Assembly: GCF_031456545.1 (NCBI RefSeq)
Contig: NZ_JAVDUV010000001.1
Coordinates: 434,001-498,000, forward strand
Source: Agromyces sp. 3263
GTDB lineage: Bacteria; Actinomycetota; Actinomycetes; Actinomycetales; Microbacteriaceae
Direction: 5' to 3'
Length of the DNA: 64,000 nt
Shown here: one piece after another, positions 17,762 to 26,454 of the stretch
How the letters are laid out: every line of letters begins with the position of its first letter
How positions within the stretch are numbered: position 1 is the first letter of the stretch
Notes under the pieces: generated by a model
The model's database searches: none
What the model was told of the DNA's origin: nothing
Seen by the model: the letters and a program-made list of their open reading frames with translations, nothing else
Translations under genes and position numbers: made by a program

Positions 17762-17767
17762 GACGAC

Positions 17768-18685
17768 ATGCAGACCCTGACGCCGGCGATCCGCGTGTCC
17801 GATGAGGTGCGCGCCGCCATCGACGCGGGCGCTCCCGTGCTGGCGCTCGAGTCGACGATCCTGAGCCACGGCCTCCCCGCCCCGCGCAACCTCGAGGTCG
17901 GGCTGGCGGCCGAGCGACAGGTGCGCGACGCCGGGGTGGTGCCCGCCACGATCGGCGTCGTCGACGGCATCGCGGTCGTGGGGCTCTCCCCCGCCGAGAT
18001 CGAGCGGCTCTGCACCCCGGGCGACGTGGTGAAGGCGAGCGTGCGCGACCTGCCCATCGCCCGGGCCAAGGGCCTCGACGGCGGCACGACCGTGGCGGCG
18101 ACGGCGTGGCTCGCGCACCGCGCCGGCGTCCGCGTCATGTCGACCGGAGGGCTCGGCGGCGTGCATCGCGGGGCGAGTGAGACGTTCGACGAGTCGGCCG
18201 ACCTGGGCACGCTGGCGACAACGCCGATCACGCTCGTGAGCGCGGGCGTCAAGTCGATCCTCGACATCGGCGCGACCCTCGAGCGCCTCGAGACGCTCAA
18301 CGTGCCGGTCGTCGGCTACCGCACGAATCGGTTCCCCGGCTTCTACGTCGCCGACTCGGGCTTCGCACTCGACTACCGCATCGAGAGCGCAGCGGATGCC
18401 GCGGCGCTGGCGCACGCGCGCGACGAGCTCGGCCTCTCCTCGGCGGTGCTGGTGGCGAACCCGGTCGACGAGGAGCAGCAGCTCGACCCCGCGTTCCACG
18501 ACCGGGTGCTCGCCGAGGCGCTGGCCGCGGCATCCGACGCCGGCATCACCGGGCACGACACCACGCCGTTCCTGCTCGACCACATGCAGCGGGCGACCGG
18601 CGGGCGGAGCCTCGAGGTCAACCTCGCGGTGTACCGCGGCAACGTCGCGCTCGGGGCGGAGATCGCGCGTGCCATCGCCGGATGA
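17768..18685 (+). CDS. psuG: Pseudouridine-5'-phosphate glycosidase
   Basis: A 305-residue enzyme that splits pseudouridine 5'-phosphate into uracil and ribose 5-phosphate in pseudouridine salvage. The family segments ALESTILSHGLPAPRN, GLDGGTTVAATAWLAH, STGGLGGVHRGASETFDESADL, and GYRTNRFPGFY are all present. The gene is followed by a PfkB kinase whose GTG lies inside its 3' end, which fits the psuK-psuG pair that first phosphorylates and then cleaves pseudouridine. Confidence 0.95.
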   Translation: MQTLTPAIRVSDEVRAAIDAGAPVLALESTILSHGLPAPRNLEVGLAAERQVRDAGVVPATIGVVDGIAVVGLSPAEIERLCTPGDVVKASVRDLPIARAKGLDGGTTVAATAWLAHRAGVRVMSTGGLGGVHRGASETFDESADLGTLATTPITLVSAGVKSILDIGATLERLETLNVPVVGYRTNRFPGFYVADSGFALDYRIESAADAAALAHARDELGLSSAVLVANPVDEEQQLDPAFHDRVLAEALAAASDAGITGHDTTPFLLDHMQRATGGRSLEVNLAVYRGNVALGAEIARAIAG

Positions 18686-19625
18686 GCGCGAGCCGGCGGC
18701 ATCGGCCGGGGTGCTCGCCGTGGTCGGTGACCTCGTCGAGGACGTCGTCGTGTGGGCTTCGGAGCCGGTGCGCGCCGCGACCGATACGGCGGCACGAGTG
18801 TTCCGCGCCCGGGGCGGGAGCGCCGCGAACGTCGCCGCCCTCGCCGCACGGCTCGTGCCGGCGCGCTTCATCGGTCGGGTGGGGTCGGATGCCGCGGGCG
18901 AGGCGCTCATGACCGAGCTGGCCGCGGCCGGGGTCGACGTGCGCGTGCAACGCGAGGGGCGCACGGGCACGGTCGTGCTCCTCGTCGACCCCGACGGCGA
19001 GCGCTCCATGTTCCCCGACCGCGGCGCCTCCGCCGACTTGGCCCACGTCGACGACCGGTGGCTCGACGGGGTGGCCTGGCTGCACGTGCCGGCCTACGGG
19101 CTCGAGCTGGAGCCCATGCGCGGCGAGTGCGTCCGCCTCGCGGGTGTCGCCCACTCGGCGGGAGCCCGCGTCTCGGTCGACGCCTCCTCGACCGGGCTGC
19201 TGTCGGCGCTCGGCGTCGGGTCGGCGATCGGCCTGATCCGGGCGATGCGCGCCGACGTGTGCTTCGCGAACGAGGACGAGGCCGCGCTGCTCGGCCTCGC
19301 CGGCGGCGGCGCGGTCGCGGCATCCGTCGCACCCGTGGTCGTGGTCAAGCACGGGCCGCTGCCGACCGACGTGATCGTCGCCGGCGAGCTCGCCGAGCGG
19401 GTGGACGTGGCGCCGGTCTCCGGCATCCGCGATCTCACGGGCGCCGGCGACGCGTTCGCCGCCGGCTTCCTCGCTGCGACGCTGCAGGGGGCTGATGCCG
19501 CGGCGGCGTGCCTCGCGGGTCATGCCGCCGCGGCCTCCGTGCTCACGAGCCCGGGCGCCCACGCACCGACCGCGGCGACCGCGCCGGCCGCCGCCGAGGT
19601 CGCGGCGAGGCATCCGTCAACCTGA
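18669..19625 (+). CDS. psuK: PfkB-family carbohydrate kinase, probable pseudouridine kinase
   Basis: A ribokinase-like protein of 318 residues from the GTG at 18669, which has GGAG seven bases upstream and overlaps psuG by 17 bp. A start at GTG 18711 is also possible. The nucleoside-binding region has RARGGSAANVAALAARL and the catalytic PfkB signature is DLTGAGDAFAAGFLA. Neighbourhood to psuG makes pseudouridine the most likely substrate; the family alone would also allow ribose or adenosine. Confidence 0.8.
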   Translation: MPSPDEREPAASAGVLAVVGDLVEDVVVWASEPVRAATDTAARVFRARGGSAANVAALAARLVPARFIGRVGSDAAGEALMTELAAAGVDVRVQREGRTGTVVLLVDPDGERSMFPDRGASADLAHVDDRWLDGVAWLHVPAYGLELEPMRGECVRLAGVAHSAGARVSVDASSTGLLSALGVGSAIGLIRAMRADVCFANEDEAALLGLAGGGAVAASVAPVVVVKHGPLPTDVIVAGELAERVDVAPVSGIRDLTGAGDAFAAGFLAATLQGADAAAACLAGHAAAASVLTSPGAHAPTAATAPAAAEVAARHPST

Positions 19626-19661
19626 ATTGACTTTTCGCCCGTTCGTCAATTACGGTTGACG
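19625..19661. promoter_or_regulatory. Promoter with a TTGAC/GTCAA operator for the small HTH gene
   Basis: TTGACT (19627-19632) and TACGGT (19651-19656) are spaced 18 bp and the ATG follows 7 nt later. AATTGAC (19625-19631), GTCAATT (19645-19651) and TTGAC (19656-19660, reading ggTTGACg) form overlapping inverted repeats over the promoter, which suggests autoregulation by the encoded HTH protein. Confidence 0.5.
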
Positions 19662-19663
19662 AC

Positions 19664-19891
19664 ATGGACGACCGCACGCTCCGCACCGCCATCGCCGCCG
19701 CCGACGGCGACGACCCCTACCGGGCGCTCCGCGACCTGCACCGCGCCCGCATCGAGGTGAACCTCGCGCTCGACCGCGCCGAGGCCGTCGCCGTCCGGCG
19801 CGCGCGGGCGGCGGGATCCAGCTGGCAGCTCATCGCCCTCGCGCTCGAGGTGTCGAAGCAGGCGGTGCACAAGAAGTACGGACGCAGGTAG
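19664..19891 (+). CDS. Small helix-turn-helix protein
   Basis: A 75-residue protein. The first two thirds are a charged helical region (RALRDLHRARIEVNLALDRAEAVAVRRAR), followed by SSWQLIALALEVSKQAVHKKYGRR, which reads as a helix-turn-helix with a basic tail. Such small proteins are common in Actinobacteria and their targets are unknown. The leaderless promoter and the TTGAC repeats over it fit autoregulation. It precedes an ABC exporter that has its own TATGCT -10-like box (19899-19904). Confidence 0.75.
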   Translation: MDDRTLRTAIAAADGDDPYRALRDLHRARIEVNLALDRAEAVAVRRARAAGSSWQLIALALEVSKQAVHKKYGRR

Positions 19892-19972
19892 GCGACGTAT
19901 GCTGCAAGGCGGCGACGACGCAGGCATCGGGCGGATGCGGCATCCGCTCACCTCGCACACCAGGAAGAGCAG

Positions 19973-21865
19973 ATGAGCACCACGCAGACCCCCACCCCCG
20001 CCCGACGCAGTTCCTTCGGCCGGCGCGGAACCCCGCCGACCGGCCCGCGCGCCACGTTCCGGCAGCTGCTGCCATTCATCTTCGAGCACCGCCCCGTGCT
20101 CATCTGGGTCGCCGTGCTCTCGATCATCGGCGCCATCACGAGCCTCGCCCAGCCGCTGCTCGTCGCCCAGGTGATCACCATCGTGGAGGCCGGCCAGCCG
20201 CTCGGGTGGATCGTGTGGGGCCTCATCGCCCTCGTGATCATCAGCGGCATCATCTCGGGGTACCAGCACTACCTGCTGCAGCGCACCGGCGAGGGCGTCG
20301 TGCTCTCGAGCCGCAAGCGCCTCGTCGCGAAGCTGCTGCGCCTGCCCATCGCGGAGTTCGACACGCGCCGAACCGGCGACCTCGTGTCGCGCGTGGGCAG
20401 CGACACCACGATGCTGCGCGCCGCCCTCACCCAGGGTCTCGTCGAGGCGATCGGCGGCACCGTCACCTTCATCGGCGCGCTCATCGCGATGCTCATCATC
20501 GACCCCGTGCTGCTCGGCCTCACCGTGCTCGTCATCGCCATCGCGATCACCACGGTCACCCTGCTCTCGGGGCGGGTGCGCGAGGCGTCGCACCAGGCGC
20601 AGGAGAAGGTCGGCGACGTCGCCGCCTCCGTCGAGCGGGCCATCAGCGCCGTGCGCACCATCCGGGCGTCGGGCGCCACCGAGCGCGAGATCCGCTCGGT
20701 CGACGCGGCCGCCGAGGGCGCGTGGGAGATGGGGGTGCGCGTCGCCAAGGTCTCGGCCCTCATCGTGCCCGTCGCGGGCATCGCCATGCAGGTGTCGTTC
20801 CTCGTCGTGCTCGGCGTCGGCGGCTTCCGCGTCGCCTCGGGCGCCATCACCGTCGCCGACCTCGTCGCGTTCATCCTCTTCCTCTTCATGATGATCCTGC
20901 CGCTCGGCCAGGCGTTCGGGGCCGTCACCTCGGTGAACCAGGCGCTCGGCGCACTCGGCCGCATCCAGGAGATCCTCGACCTGCCCGACGAGGACGCGCA
21001 CGACCGCGACCTCGCCCCGCTCGCCGTCATGGTCGGCGACGCGAACAGCGCCGTGCGGCCCGACGCCCCCGCGATCGAGCTCGACGACGTGCACTTCGCG
21101 TACGCCGCCACCCGGCAGGACCCGGCCGACCCCGGCAACGACTCCCCCGACGAGCACCTGCCCGAGCCCGACGTGACCGCGCGCCAGCCGGTGCTCCGCG
21201 GCGTCTCGTTCCACGTCCCGCGGGGCCAGCGGGTGGCGCTGGTCGGGCCCTCGGGCGCCGGCAAGTCCACGATCCTCGCCCTCATCGAGCGGTTCTACGA
21301 TCCGAGCGTCGGCGAGGTGCGCATGGGCGGCCTCGACCTGCGCACGCTCGACCGGCACGAGCTTCGGGCGCAGATCGGCTACGTCGAGCAGGATGCCCCG
21401 GTGCTGGCCGGATCCCTCCGCGACAACCTCAAGCTCGGCAGCCCCGACGCGACCGACGCCGAGTGCGAGCACGTGCTGCGCGCCGTGAACCTCGGCTCGG
21501 TGCTCGACCGCGACCCGGCCGGACTCGACGCGGCGGTCGGCGAGGACGGCATCATGCTCTCGGGCGGCGAGCGCCAGCGCCTCGCCATCGCCCGCGCCCT
21601 GCTCGCTGCGCCGCCGATCCTGCTGCTCGACGAGTCCACGTCGTCGCTCGACGGCCTGAACGAGCGCATGATGCGCGAGGCGATCGACGCCGTCTCGGCG
21701 GGCCGCACGCTCATCGTGATCGCGCACCGCCTGTCCACGGTGATCGACTCCGACCGCATCGTCGTGCTCGACGGCGGGCACGTGATCGGCGAGGGCACCC
21801 ACGCGGAGCTCGTCGACGCCGTGCCGCTCTACCGCGACCTCGCGGCGCACCAGCTGCTGGTCTGA
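19973..21865 (+). CDS. ABC multidrug/lipid exporter (membrane and ATPase domains fused)
   Basis: A 630-residue half-transporter expected to work as a dimer. Six spans occupy about residues 35-330, and the ATPase has Walker A GPSGAGKST, Q-loop YVEQDAPVL, signature LSGGERQRL, Walker B ILLLDESTSSLD and the switch His in IAHRLST. An insertion of about 30 acidic/Pro residues (TRQDPADPGNDSPDEHLPEP) lies in the ATPase domain before Walker A. The ATG has AGGAAGAG upstream. Substrate unknown; drug or lipid export is typical. Confidence 0.9.
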   Translation: MSTTQTPTPARRSSFGRRGTPPTGPRATFRQLLPFIFEHRPVLIWVAVLSIIGAITSLAQPLLVAQVITIVEAGQPLGWIVWGLIALVIISGIISGYQHYLLQRTGEGVVLSSRKRLVAKLLRLPIAEFDTRRTGDLVSRVGSDTTMLRAALTQGLVEAIGGTVTFIGALIAMLIIDPVLLGLTVLVIAIAITTVTLLSGRVREASHQAQEKVGDVAASVERAISAVRTIRASGATEREIRSVDAAAEGAWEMGVRVAKVSALIVPVAGIAMQVSFLVVLGVGGFRVASGAITVADLVAFILFLFMMILPLGQAFGAVTSVNQALGALGRIQEILDLPDEDAHDRDLAPLAVMVGDANSAVRPDAPAIELDDVHFAYAATRQDPADPGNDSPDEHLPEPDVTARQPVLRGVSFHVPRGQRVALVGPSGAGKSTILALIERFYDPSVGEVRMGGLDLRTLDRHELRAQIGYVEQDAPVLAGSLRDNLKLGSPDATDAECEHVLRAVNLGSVLDRDPAGLDAAVGEDGIMLSGGERQRLAIARALLAAPPILLLDESTSSLDGLNERMMREAIDAVSAGRTLIVIAHRLSTVIDSDRIVVLDGGHVIGEGTHAELVDAVPLYRDLAAHQLLV

Positions 21866-21873
21866 GGTCGGCC

Positions 21874-21898
21874 GGGCCGTCGCCTGCCGCGACGGCCC
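21874..21898. terminator. Terminator hairpin between convergent genes
   Basis: GGGCCGTCGC (21874-21883) pairs perfectly with GCGACGGCCC (21889-21898) around a 5-nt loop, between the ABC exporter and the ScyD-like gene. Confidence 0.7.
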
Positions 21899-21910
21899 CG
21901 AGCGCGGCCG

Positions 21911-22996
21911 CTAGCGCAGCCCGATCGAGACGACCCTCCCGTCGCCGAACACGTCGGTCGAGACGTAGAGCCGGCCGCGCTGCCACTCGACGCCGGCAGG
22001 CGAGGTCAGCTCGGCGAAGGTGCTGACCTCGCCGCGCTTCGTGATGACCGACACCCGGTCGGCGAACAACTCGGCGACGAAGACCGTTCCGTTCGGCGCG
22101 ACCGCGAGGCCGCTGGCACCGGCGAATCCGGTCGCGTACAGCTGCACCTCCCCCGTCGTCGGGTTCACCCGGTACACCGAGCCGTTCGCGCCGAGGCTCG
22201 CGTCCTCGGGGCCGCCGGGCAACGAGGTGACGTAGAGCCAGCCGTCCTTGCCCAGCTCGACGTCCGTCGGTACCGGCTCGGTGATGAACTCATGGCCGAC
22301 GACGCAGTCGGGCAGGCCGAATGACGCGGCGAGCGCCTCCGTGGCGACGAAGCTCGACGGCGGCAGCACGGCGACCGTCGAGATGTCACCGGCCGAGTCG
22401 ACGGCGAGCACGGCGTTCGCGCCCGCATCCGCGACGTACGTCACGTCCTTCAGCATGAGGGAACCATAGACATGCGTGTCGATAGCGCCGCCGTGCGGCC
22501 CGACGAACGGCAGCAGGAACGGCGGGATCTGTGCGAGGCACTCCTCCGGCAGGTCGCGGAACCCGTACTCGGCGTCCGCGTCGGGATTGTTCTCCTCTTC
22601 CCACGCCAGCACGTCGACCGAGGTCACCGTTCCGTCTGCCCCACGCCGCATGAGCCGGGACGCGAGGACCTGCTCCATGTCGCCCTCGCGCTCGCCCCAC
22701 GTGACGACGCCGTCGAGCGTCGAGACGGCCGCGACGCCGGGACCCGTCGCGAGGTCCTCCGAGGTCCCGCCGGAGATCTTCGTGAGCAGGCCCGCGAAGT
22801 CCTGGCCGACGTAGAGGGTGCCGTCGGGCGTCACGTCGAACGTGAGCGGCCCGATGAGGTGCTCGGCCTGCGCCACCGTCTCGCCGGGCGACGGCGGCTT
22901 CGGCCCGTTCGGCGCGGCGACGGCCGGCGACGCGATCGCCGTGAGCGCCACCCCCGTGAGTATCGCGGTCGTGGCGAGCGCAGTGGATCGACGCAT
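21911..22996 (-). CDS. Secreted ScyD/ScyE-like beta-propeller protein
   Basis: A 361-residue exported protein. A Sec signal peptide (positively charged MRRST, hydrophobic core, cleavage near SPAVAAP at about residue 27) is followed by repeated segments such as FDVTPDGTLYVGQDFAGLL, VELGKDGWLYVTSLPGG, and LAVAPNGTVFVAELFADRV, which are blades of a six-bladed NHL/SMP-30-like propeller. The family name comes from scytonemin-cluster proteins, but in Actinobacteria the role is unknown. The ATG at 22996 has AAGGAG upstream. No partner gene is evident. Confidence 0.8.
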   Translation of the reverse strand: MRRSTALATTAILTGVALTAIASPAVAAPNGPKPPSPGETVAQAEHLIGPLTFDVTPDGTLYVGQDFAGLLTKISGGTSEDLATGPGVAAVSTLDGVVTWGEREGDMEQVLASRLMRRGADGTVTSVDVLAWEEENNPDADAEYGFRDLPEECLAQIPPFLLPFVGPHGGAIDTHVYGSLMLKDVTYVADAGANAVLAVDSAGDISTVAVLPPSSFVATEALAASFGLPDCVVGHEFITEPVPTDVELGKDGWLYVTSLPGGPEDASLGANGSVYRVNPTTGEVQLYATGFAGASGLAVAPNGTVFVAELFADRVSVITKRGEVSTFAELTSPAGVEWQRGRLYVSTDVFGDGRVVSIGLR

Positions 22997-23267
22997 GGTG
23001 CTCTCCTTCGAGGAACGCCGCATCGGGAATGCTCACGCCGAGGCCGCTGTCTCGGGCCACAGCTGCGGCGGATGGCCGGACTCTACGCCGACGCGGAGGT
23101 GGCGAAAACCCCCGAACGAGGGACACCGCGAGCGGGAACCGACTCAGGGAGAACCCCGGGGCCGAATGGGGGCTGGCCGGGATGGCGCGCTGCATCATGC
23201 TCCGTAGCGTGGGCCCCCGCACCCGATCCCGGGGTGCCCCGAGCCTATTCCCCCACGGAGGACCATC

Positions 23268-24089
23268 ATGACCATCGCGACCATGTCCGCCACGCGCGAC
23301 CTCTCCCGTCTCGACGAACTGCCCGTCGACCTCATCGACGACCTGCCGAACGTCGCCGGCGCGTCCTCGGCGCGCGCGGGCCTCGGCGACTCGTTCGAGC
23401 GGGTGCAGGCCGGCATCCAGGGCTGGCTCCGCCACTGGGAGCCCCTGCGCCTTCCCGCCTTCGCCGCCGTGCGCGACGAGATGCCCGCGTCCGACCGCGG
23501 TCGCAGCGGTCTGCGCGCGGCGCCCACCACGACCGACGGCGCGGTGCGGGTCACGGCGAGCCTCTACGACCCGCCGAGCCGCGAGGGTGCGCCGCTCAAC
23601 TGGTCCCGCAACTGGACGAGCCTTGCCGTGCTGCCGCCGGCACGCGAAGCCGGACGCCTCTACTACCGCTTCCGCGTGTCCAGCCGCCTCGTGCTCGACG
23701 GACGGGCCGAGCTCAGCCTCGCGTCGACGAGCGTGCACTTCGGCATCGTGCCGGATGCCGCGAAGGCGAGCCCGTTCGAGGCTCCCGGTTTCGCCACCCC
23801 CATCGCGCGCCCGCTCGTCGGCGTGCAGGCCCGGGAGGACCAGGACGCCTCGGCATCGCAGGTGTTCGAGGGCTCGATCACGGTGCGCCAGGGCGACACG
23901 CCCGCGATGGCCTTCGTCATCGGCACCGACCTGCTCTTCCAGGACGGCTGGGTGCGCGTGCACGAGGGCTCCAGCACCTGGATCGGCCCGTCGGAGCCCG
24001 GCGCCAGCGGAACAGTCGAGTTCCGCTACGCCCCCGCCGCGATGCTGCGCCTGCTCGGACGGCTCGACGAGCCGCATGGGGACGCCTGA
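23268..24089 (+). CDS. Hypothetical protein
   Basis: A 273-residue soluble protein that I do not recognise. The sequence has alternating charged and hydrophobic residues with many likely strands in the second half (FEGSITVRQGDTPAMAFVIGTDLLFQDGWVRVHEG), suggesting a beta-sandwich. There is no signal peptide or membrane span. The middle segment NWSRNWTSLAVLPPAREAGRLYYRFRV may be a carbohydrate- or fibre-like fold, which is a guess. The ATG has GGAGGACC upstream. The 271 bp before it hold no other gene; a TAGCGT near 23206 may be a -10 box. Confidence 0.7.
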   Translation: MTIATMSATRDLSRLDELPVDLIDDLPNVAGASSARAGLGDSFERVQAGIQGWLRHWEPLRLPAFAAVRDEMPASDRGRSGLRAAPTTTDGAVRVTASLYDPPSREGAPLNWSRNWTSLAVLPPAREAGRLYYRFRVSSRLVLDGRAELSLASTSVHFGIVPDAAKASPFEAPGFATPIARPLVGVQAREDQDASASQVFEGSITVRQGDTPAMAFVIGTDLLFQDGWVRVHEGSSTWIGPSEPGASGTVEFRYAPAAMLRLLGRLDEPHGDA

Positions 24090-24121
24090 CCGGCATCCGG
24101 CCGACGCAGCAGACCGCGGTC

Positions 24122-24127
24122 TAGAAT
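24122..24127 (+). promoter_or_regulatory. -10 box TAGAAT, leaderless arrangement
   Basis: TAGAAT ends 6 nt before the ATG at 24134 and no ribosome binding site is visible. Confidence 0.5.
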
Positions 24128-24133
24128 CGCCGG

Positions 24134-24610
24134 ATGCCGCGCTTCGTCGTCGTGCTGCCGCTGGTGCCGCTCACGGAGGGCGACGAGTTCACCGTCGCCG
24201 ACTGGCCGCTGCACGTTACGCTCGTCGAGCCGTTCCAGGCCGACGTGGCGGGCGAGGAGGTCGCAGGCATCCTCGCCGGCGTCGAGGGCATCGGCTCGGG
24301 CGGGTCGCCGGTTCGCGCCACCGCCGGCGACGAGGCGATGTTCGGCCGCCGGGGCGACGTTCCCGTGACCCTCGTGCACGACGCGGGTGAGCTCGCAGCG
24401 CTGCGAGGCCGCGCGATGCGCGGCTTGGCCGCGGCGGGCATCGACGTGCGCGCGCGCCTCGACTTCCGGCCCCACGTCACGCGCAAGCACCACGGCGCCC
24501 TCGTCCCGGGTGACCGCGTGGTGCTCGACACCGTCGCCCTCATCGACATGCGCCCGGCCGAGGGCGCGCACCACCGCCGCGTCGTGGCGGCGTGGCGCCT
24601 CAACGCGTGA
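24134..24610 (+). CDS. 2'-5' RNA ligase-like 2H phosphoesterase
   Basis: A 158-residue protein of the LigT/2H fold. The two catalytic HxT motifs are HVTL (in WPLHVTLVEPF, near residue 28) and HVTR (in FRPHVTRKHHG, near residue 118). The family hydrolyses or ligates 2',3'-cyclic phosphate or 2'-5' linked RNA ends. The biological substrate is not predictable. It is transcribed alone; the 234 bp after it hold only a short hairpin (24662-24680). Confidence 0.75.
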   Translation: MPRFVVVLPLVPLTEGDEFTVADWPLHVTLVEPFQADVAGEEVAGILAGVEGIGSGGSPVRATAGDEAMFGRRGDVPVTLVHDAGELAALRGRAMRGLAAAGIDVRARLDFRPHVTRKHHGALVPGDRVVLDTVALIDMRPAEGAHHRRVVAAWRLNA

Positions 24611-24844
24611 CCCGCACAGCCGCGGTCGTCGCGCCCGCGCGACATGCCGGCCGGGAGGGACGAGCGGTCACGTTCCGCTCCCATCCATGGGCGGTCTCCC
24701 CCCATCGTGGCCGCTCACCCGTGCGGCTTCGGCGCGGCGCCGCGCCGCGACGCACTCGACCCCCACACGCCGCGACGCGCGGATTCACTCCCGCCCGACA
24801 CCAGCGCGCTGCCGTCGATGCGGTGGACGTCGCACACTGAGCGG

Positions 24845-25765
24845 ATGCCGCGAGCTCCGCACCCGCTTCCAGCACACCTGCACGATCGGGGCTTCACCGT
24901 CGCGGAGGCTCGCGCGCACGGGCTCACGCCGGCCCGGTTGCGGGCGTCCGATCTCGTGGCGCCGGCTTGGGGCATCCGGCATCCCGCCGACGCCGCAGAC
25001 GGGCCGGACCTCCGCGCGCAGCTGCTGGCACGGCGCCCTCCCGGGTCGTTCCTGAGCCATGGCACGGCCGCGGCGTTCTGGGGCCTGCAGGTCGAGCCGC
25101 CGCACGACCGAGGCCTGGTGCACCTCGGCGTGGGTCCGGAGCTGCCGCGTCCACGGGGCGCCGGAGTTCGCGGGCATCGTATGAACCTGCGCCCAGGCGA
25201 GTTGCACCTCGCCGGACCAGTCGCCGTGACGGCGCCGGCCCGGACCTGGTTGGACCTGGCGACGACGGGTCTCAGCGTGGAGGACCTCATCGTCGCCGCC
25301 GATCGGATCCTGTGCCGCCGCCGGCCCCTCGCCACGGTTCACGAGCTCGAGCGGATGCTGCTGCGGCATCCGGGTGCTCGTGGCATCCGCCTGCTCCGCC
25401 GTGCCATTCCCGAGGCGGTCGAGGAGGCCGACTCATCGCGCGAGACCAGGCTCCGGTTGCGTCTCGTGCACGCCGGACTGCCGAGGCCCACCCCTGGCTT
25501 CGCCGTGGTCGACGCGGTGGGAACCACGGTCGCCGTCGCCGACCTCGCCTTTCCCGACTACCGGGTGCTGATCGAGTACGAAGGTGCCCATCACCTCATC
25601 GACGGACGACAGTGGGCGCACGATCTCGATCGGTTCAACCGGTACCAGGAGCTCGGATGGCTCTGCCTCCGCGTCGGTGCACGCCAGTTCGATGCCCTGC
25701 CCGCCACGGTCGCGTTGATCGAGCGAGCGCTTCGGGCCCGTGGATGGCGTCCGGCCGGGCGGTGA
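24845..25765 (+). CDS. DUF559-type endonuclease-fold protein with an N-terminal DNA-binding-like region
   Basis: A 306-residue protein. The last third, VADLAFPDYRVLIEYEGAHH followed by HDLDRFNRYQELGWLCLRV, carries the D...E...E pattern of the Vsr/restriction-endonuclease fold found in DUF559 proteins. The N-terminal 50 residues (FTVAEARAHGLTPARLRASDLV) resemble the winged-helix region of AbiEi-like antitoxin-type proteins. Such proteins are frequent in Actinobacteria and their function is unproven. A CACACT box ends 6 nt before the ATG. No toxin partner is next to it. Confidence 0.7.
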   Translation: MPRAPHPLPAHLHDRGFTVAEARAHGLTPARLRASDLVAPAWGIRHPADAADGPDLRAQLLARRPPGSFLSHGTAAAFWGLQVEPPHDRGLVHLGVGPELPRPRGAGVRGHRMNLRPGELHLAGPVAVTAPARTWLDLATTGLSVEDLIVAADRILCRRRPLATVHELERMLLRHPGARGIRLLRRAIPEAVEEADSSRETRLRLRLVHAGLPRPTPGFAVVDAVGTTVAVADLAFPDYRVLIEYEGAHHLIDGRQWAHDLDRFNRYQELGWLCLRVGARQFDALPATVALIERALRARGWRPAGR

Positions 25766-25782
25766 CACGCAGCGCTTGGCGT

Positions 25783-25839
25783 CGAGTGGTCACGATCGGC
25801 GGTCTTCCGTGAGGGATCTGCGCGCGTTGCGACCACTCG
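25783..25839. repeat. Long-range inverted repeat in an intergenic gap
   Basis: CGAGTGGTC (25783-25791) and GACCACTCG (25831-25839) are perfect 9-bp inverted arms with a 39-nt spacer between converging genes. It may act as a transcription terminator for both genes or be a remnant repeat. Confidence 0.4.
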
Positions 25840-25892
25840 GCGGAAACGCCGTGGCGCGTCCCCGGGCGGTTGGCGGTCGGCGACCGGGCGCG

Positions 25893-26279
25893 TCAGCGTG
25901 CGTCGGCTGCGGCCGGCGTCGCGTCGGCATCGTCGATCGGCTCGGCGCGCTTCTGCCACGGCCACCGCCCCGAGACCTCGAGCTCGAGCGACCAGCTGAG
26001 GAACGTGCGGATGAGCACGATGATCGCGAGCACCAGCACCGAGTCGAGCGTGGGCGTCACGGCGACGGTCTTGATGATGTCCGCCGCGACGAGCAGCTCG
26101 AGGCCGAGCAGGATGGCGCGGCCGAGCACGCGGCGGAATCGATCGTAGATCGGATACTTCCCGCGGATGCCCCTGAGACCGGCGTCGATGCTCGCGTAGA
26201 GCACGCCGACCACGATGGCCAGCACGCCGACCACGTCGATGACCTGGCCGATCGACTCGATGATGGTGCCGAACTCCAT
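25893..26279 (-). CDS. DUF1622-family membrane protein
   Basis: A 128-residue inner-membrane protein with three hydrophobic segments (about residues 5-30, 53-70 and 80-98). The pattern IGQVIDVVGVLAIVVGVL, YPIYDRFRRVLGRAILLGLELLVAADII and VLVLAIIVLIRTFLSWSLELEVSGRWPW matches the DUF1622 family, whose function is unknown. The charged C-terminal tail is cytoplasmic. The ATG at 26279 gives the family-like start. Confidence 0.8.
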   Translation of the reverse strand: MEFGTIIESIGQVIDVVGVLAIVVGVLYASIDAGLRGIRGKYPIYDRFRRVLGRAILLGLELLVAADIIKTVAVTPTLDSVLVLAIIVLIRTFLSWSLELEVSGRWPWQKRAEPIDDADATPAAADAR

Positions 26280-26348
26280 GGCGCCTCCCGCCGCACACGC
26301 TAGCGCCGTGAGCGGGTCGTCGCGACGCGACGTGCCGCTGAGGCGGAT

Positions 26349-26403
26349 GACGGATGCCGCGGACGCGGCGCCTTCCCGTGCGCGCACGCCCGCGGCATCC
26401 GTC
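26349..26403. repeat. Inverted pair of the GACGGATGCCGCGG word
   Basis: GACGGATGCCGCGG (26349-26362) and its exact reverse complement (26390-26403) are separated by 27 nt, just beyond the pckG terminator. It is one of several inverted pairs of the over-represented GGATGCC word. Confidence 0.7.
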
Positions 26404-26408
26404 AACCG

Positions 26409-26448
26409 CACGATGGTGCGCCCCAGCGGACCGGGGCGCACCATCGTG
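26409..26448 (-). terminator. Terminator of pckG
   Basis: A perfect 16-bp stem (26409-26424 with 26433-26448) with an 8-nt loop lies directly after the pckG stop codon on the minus strand. Confidence 0.85.
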
Positions 26449-26454
26449 GGCGGG

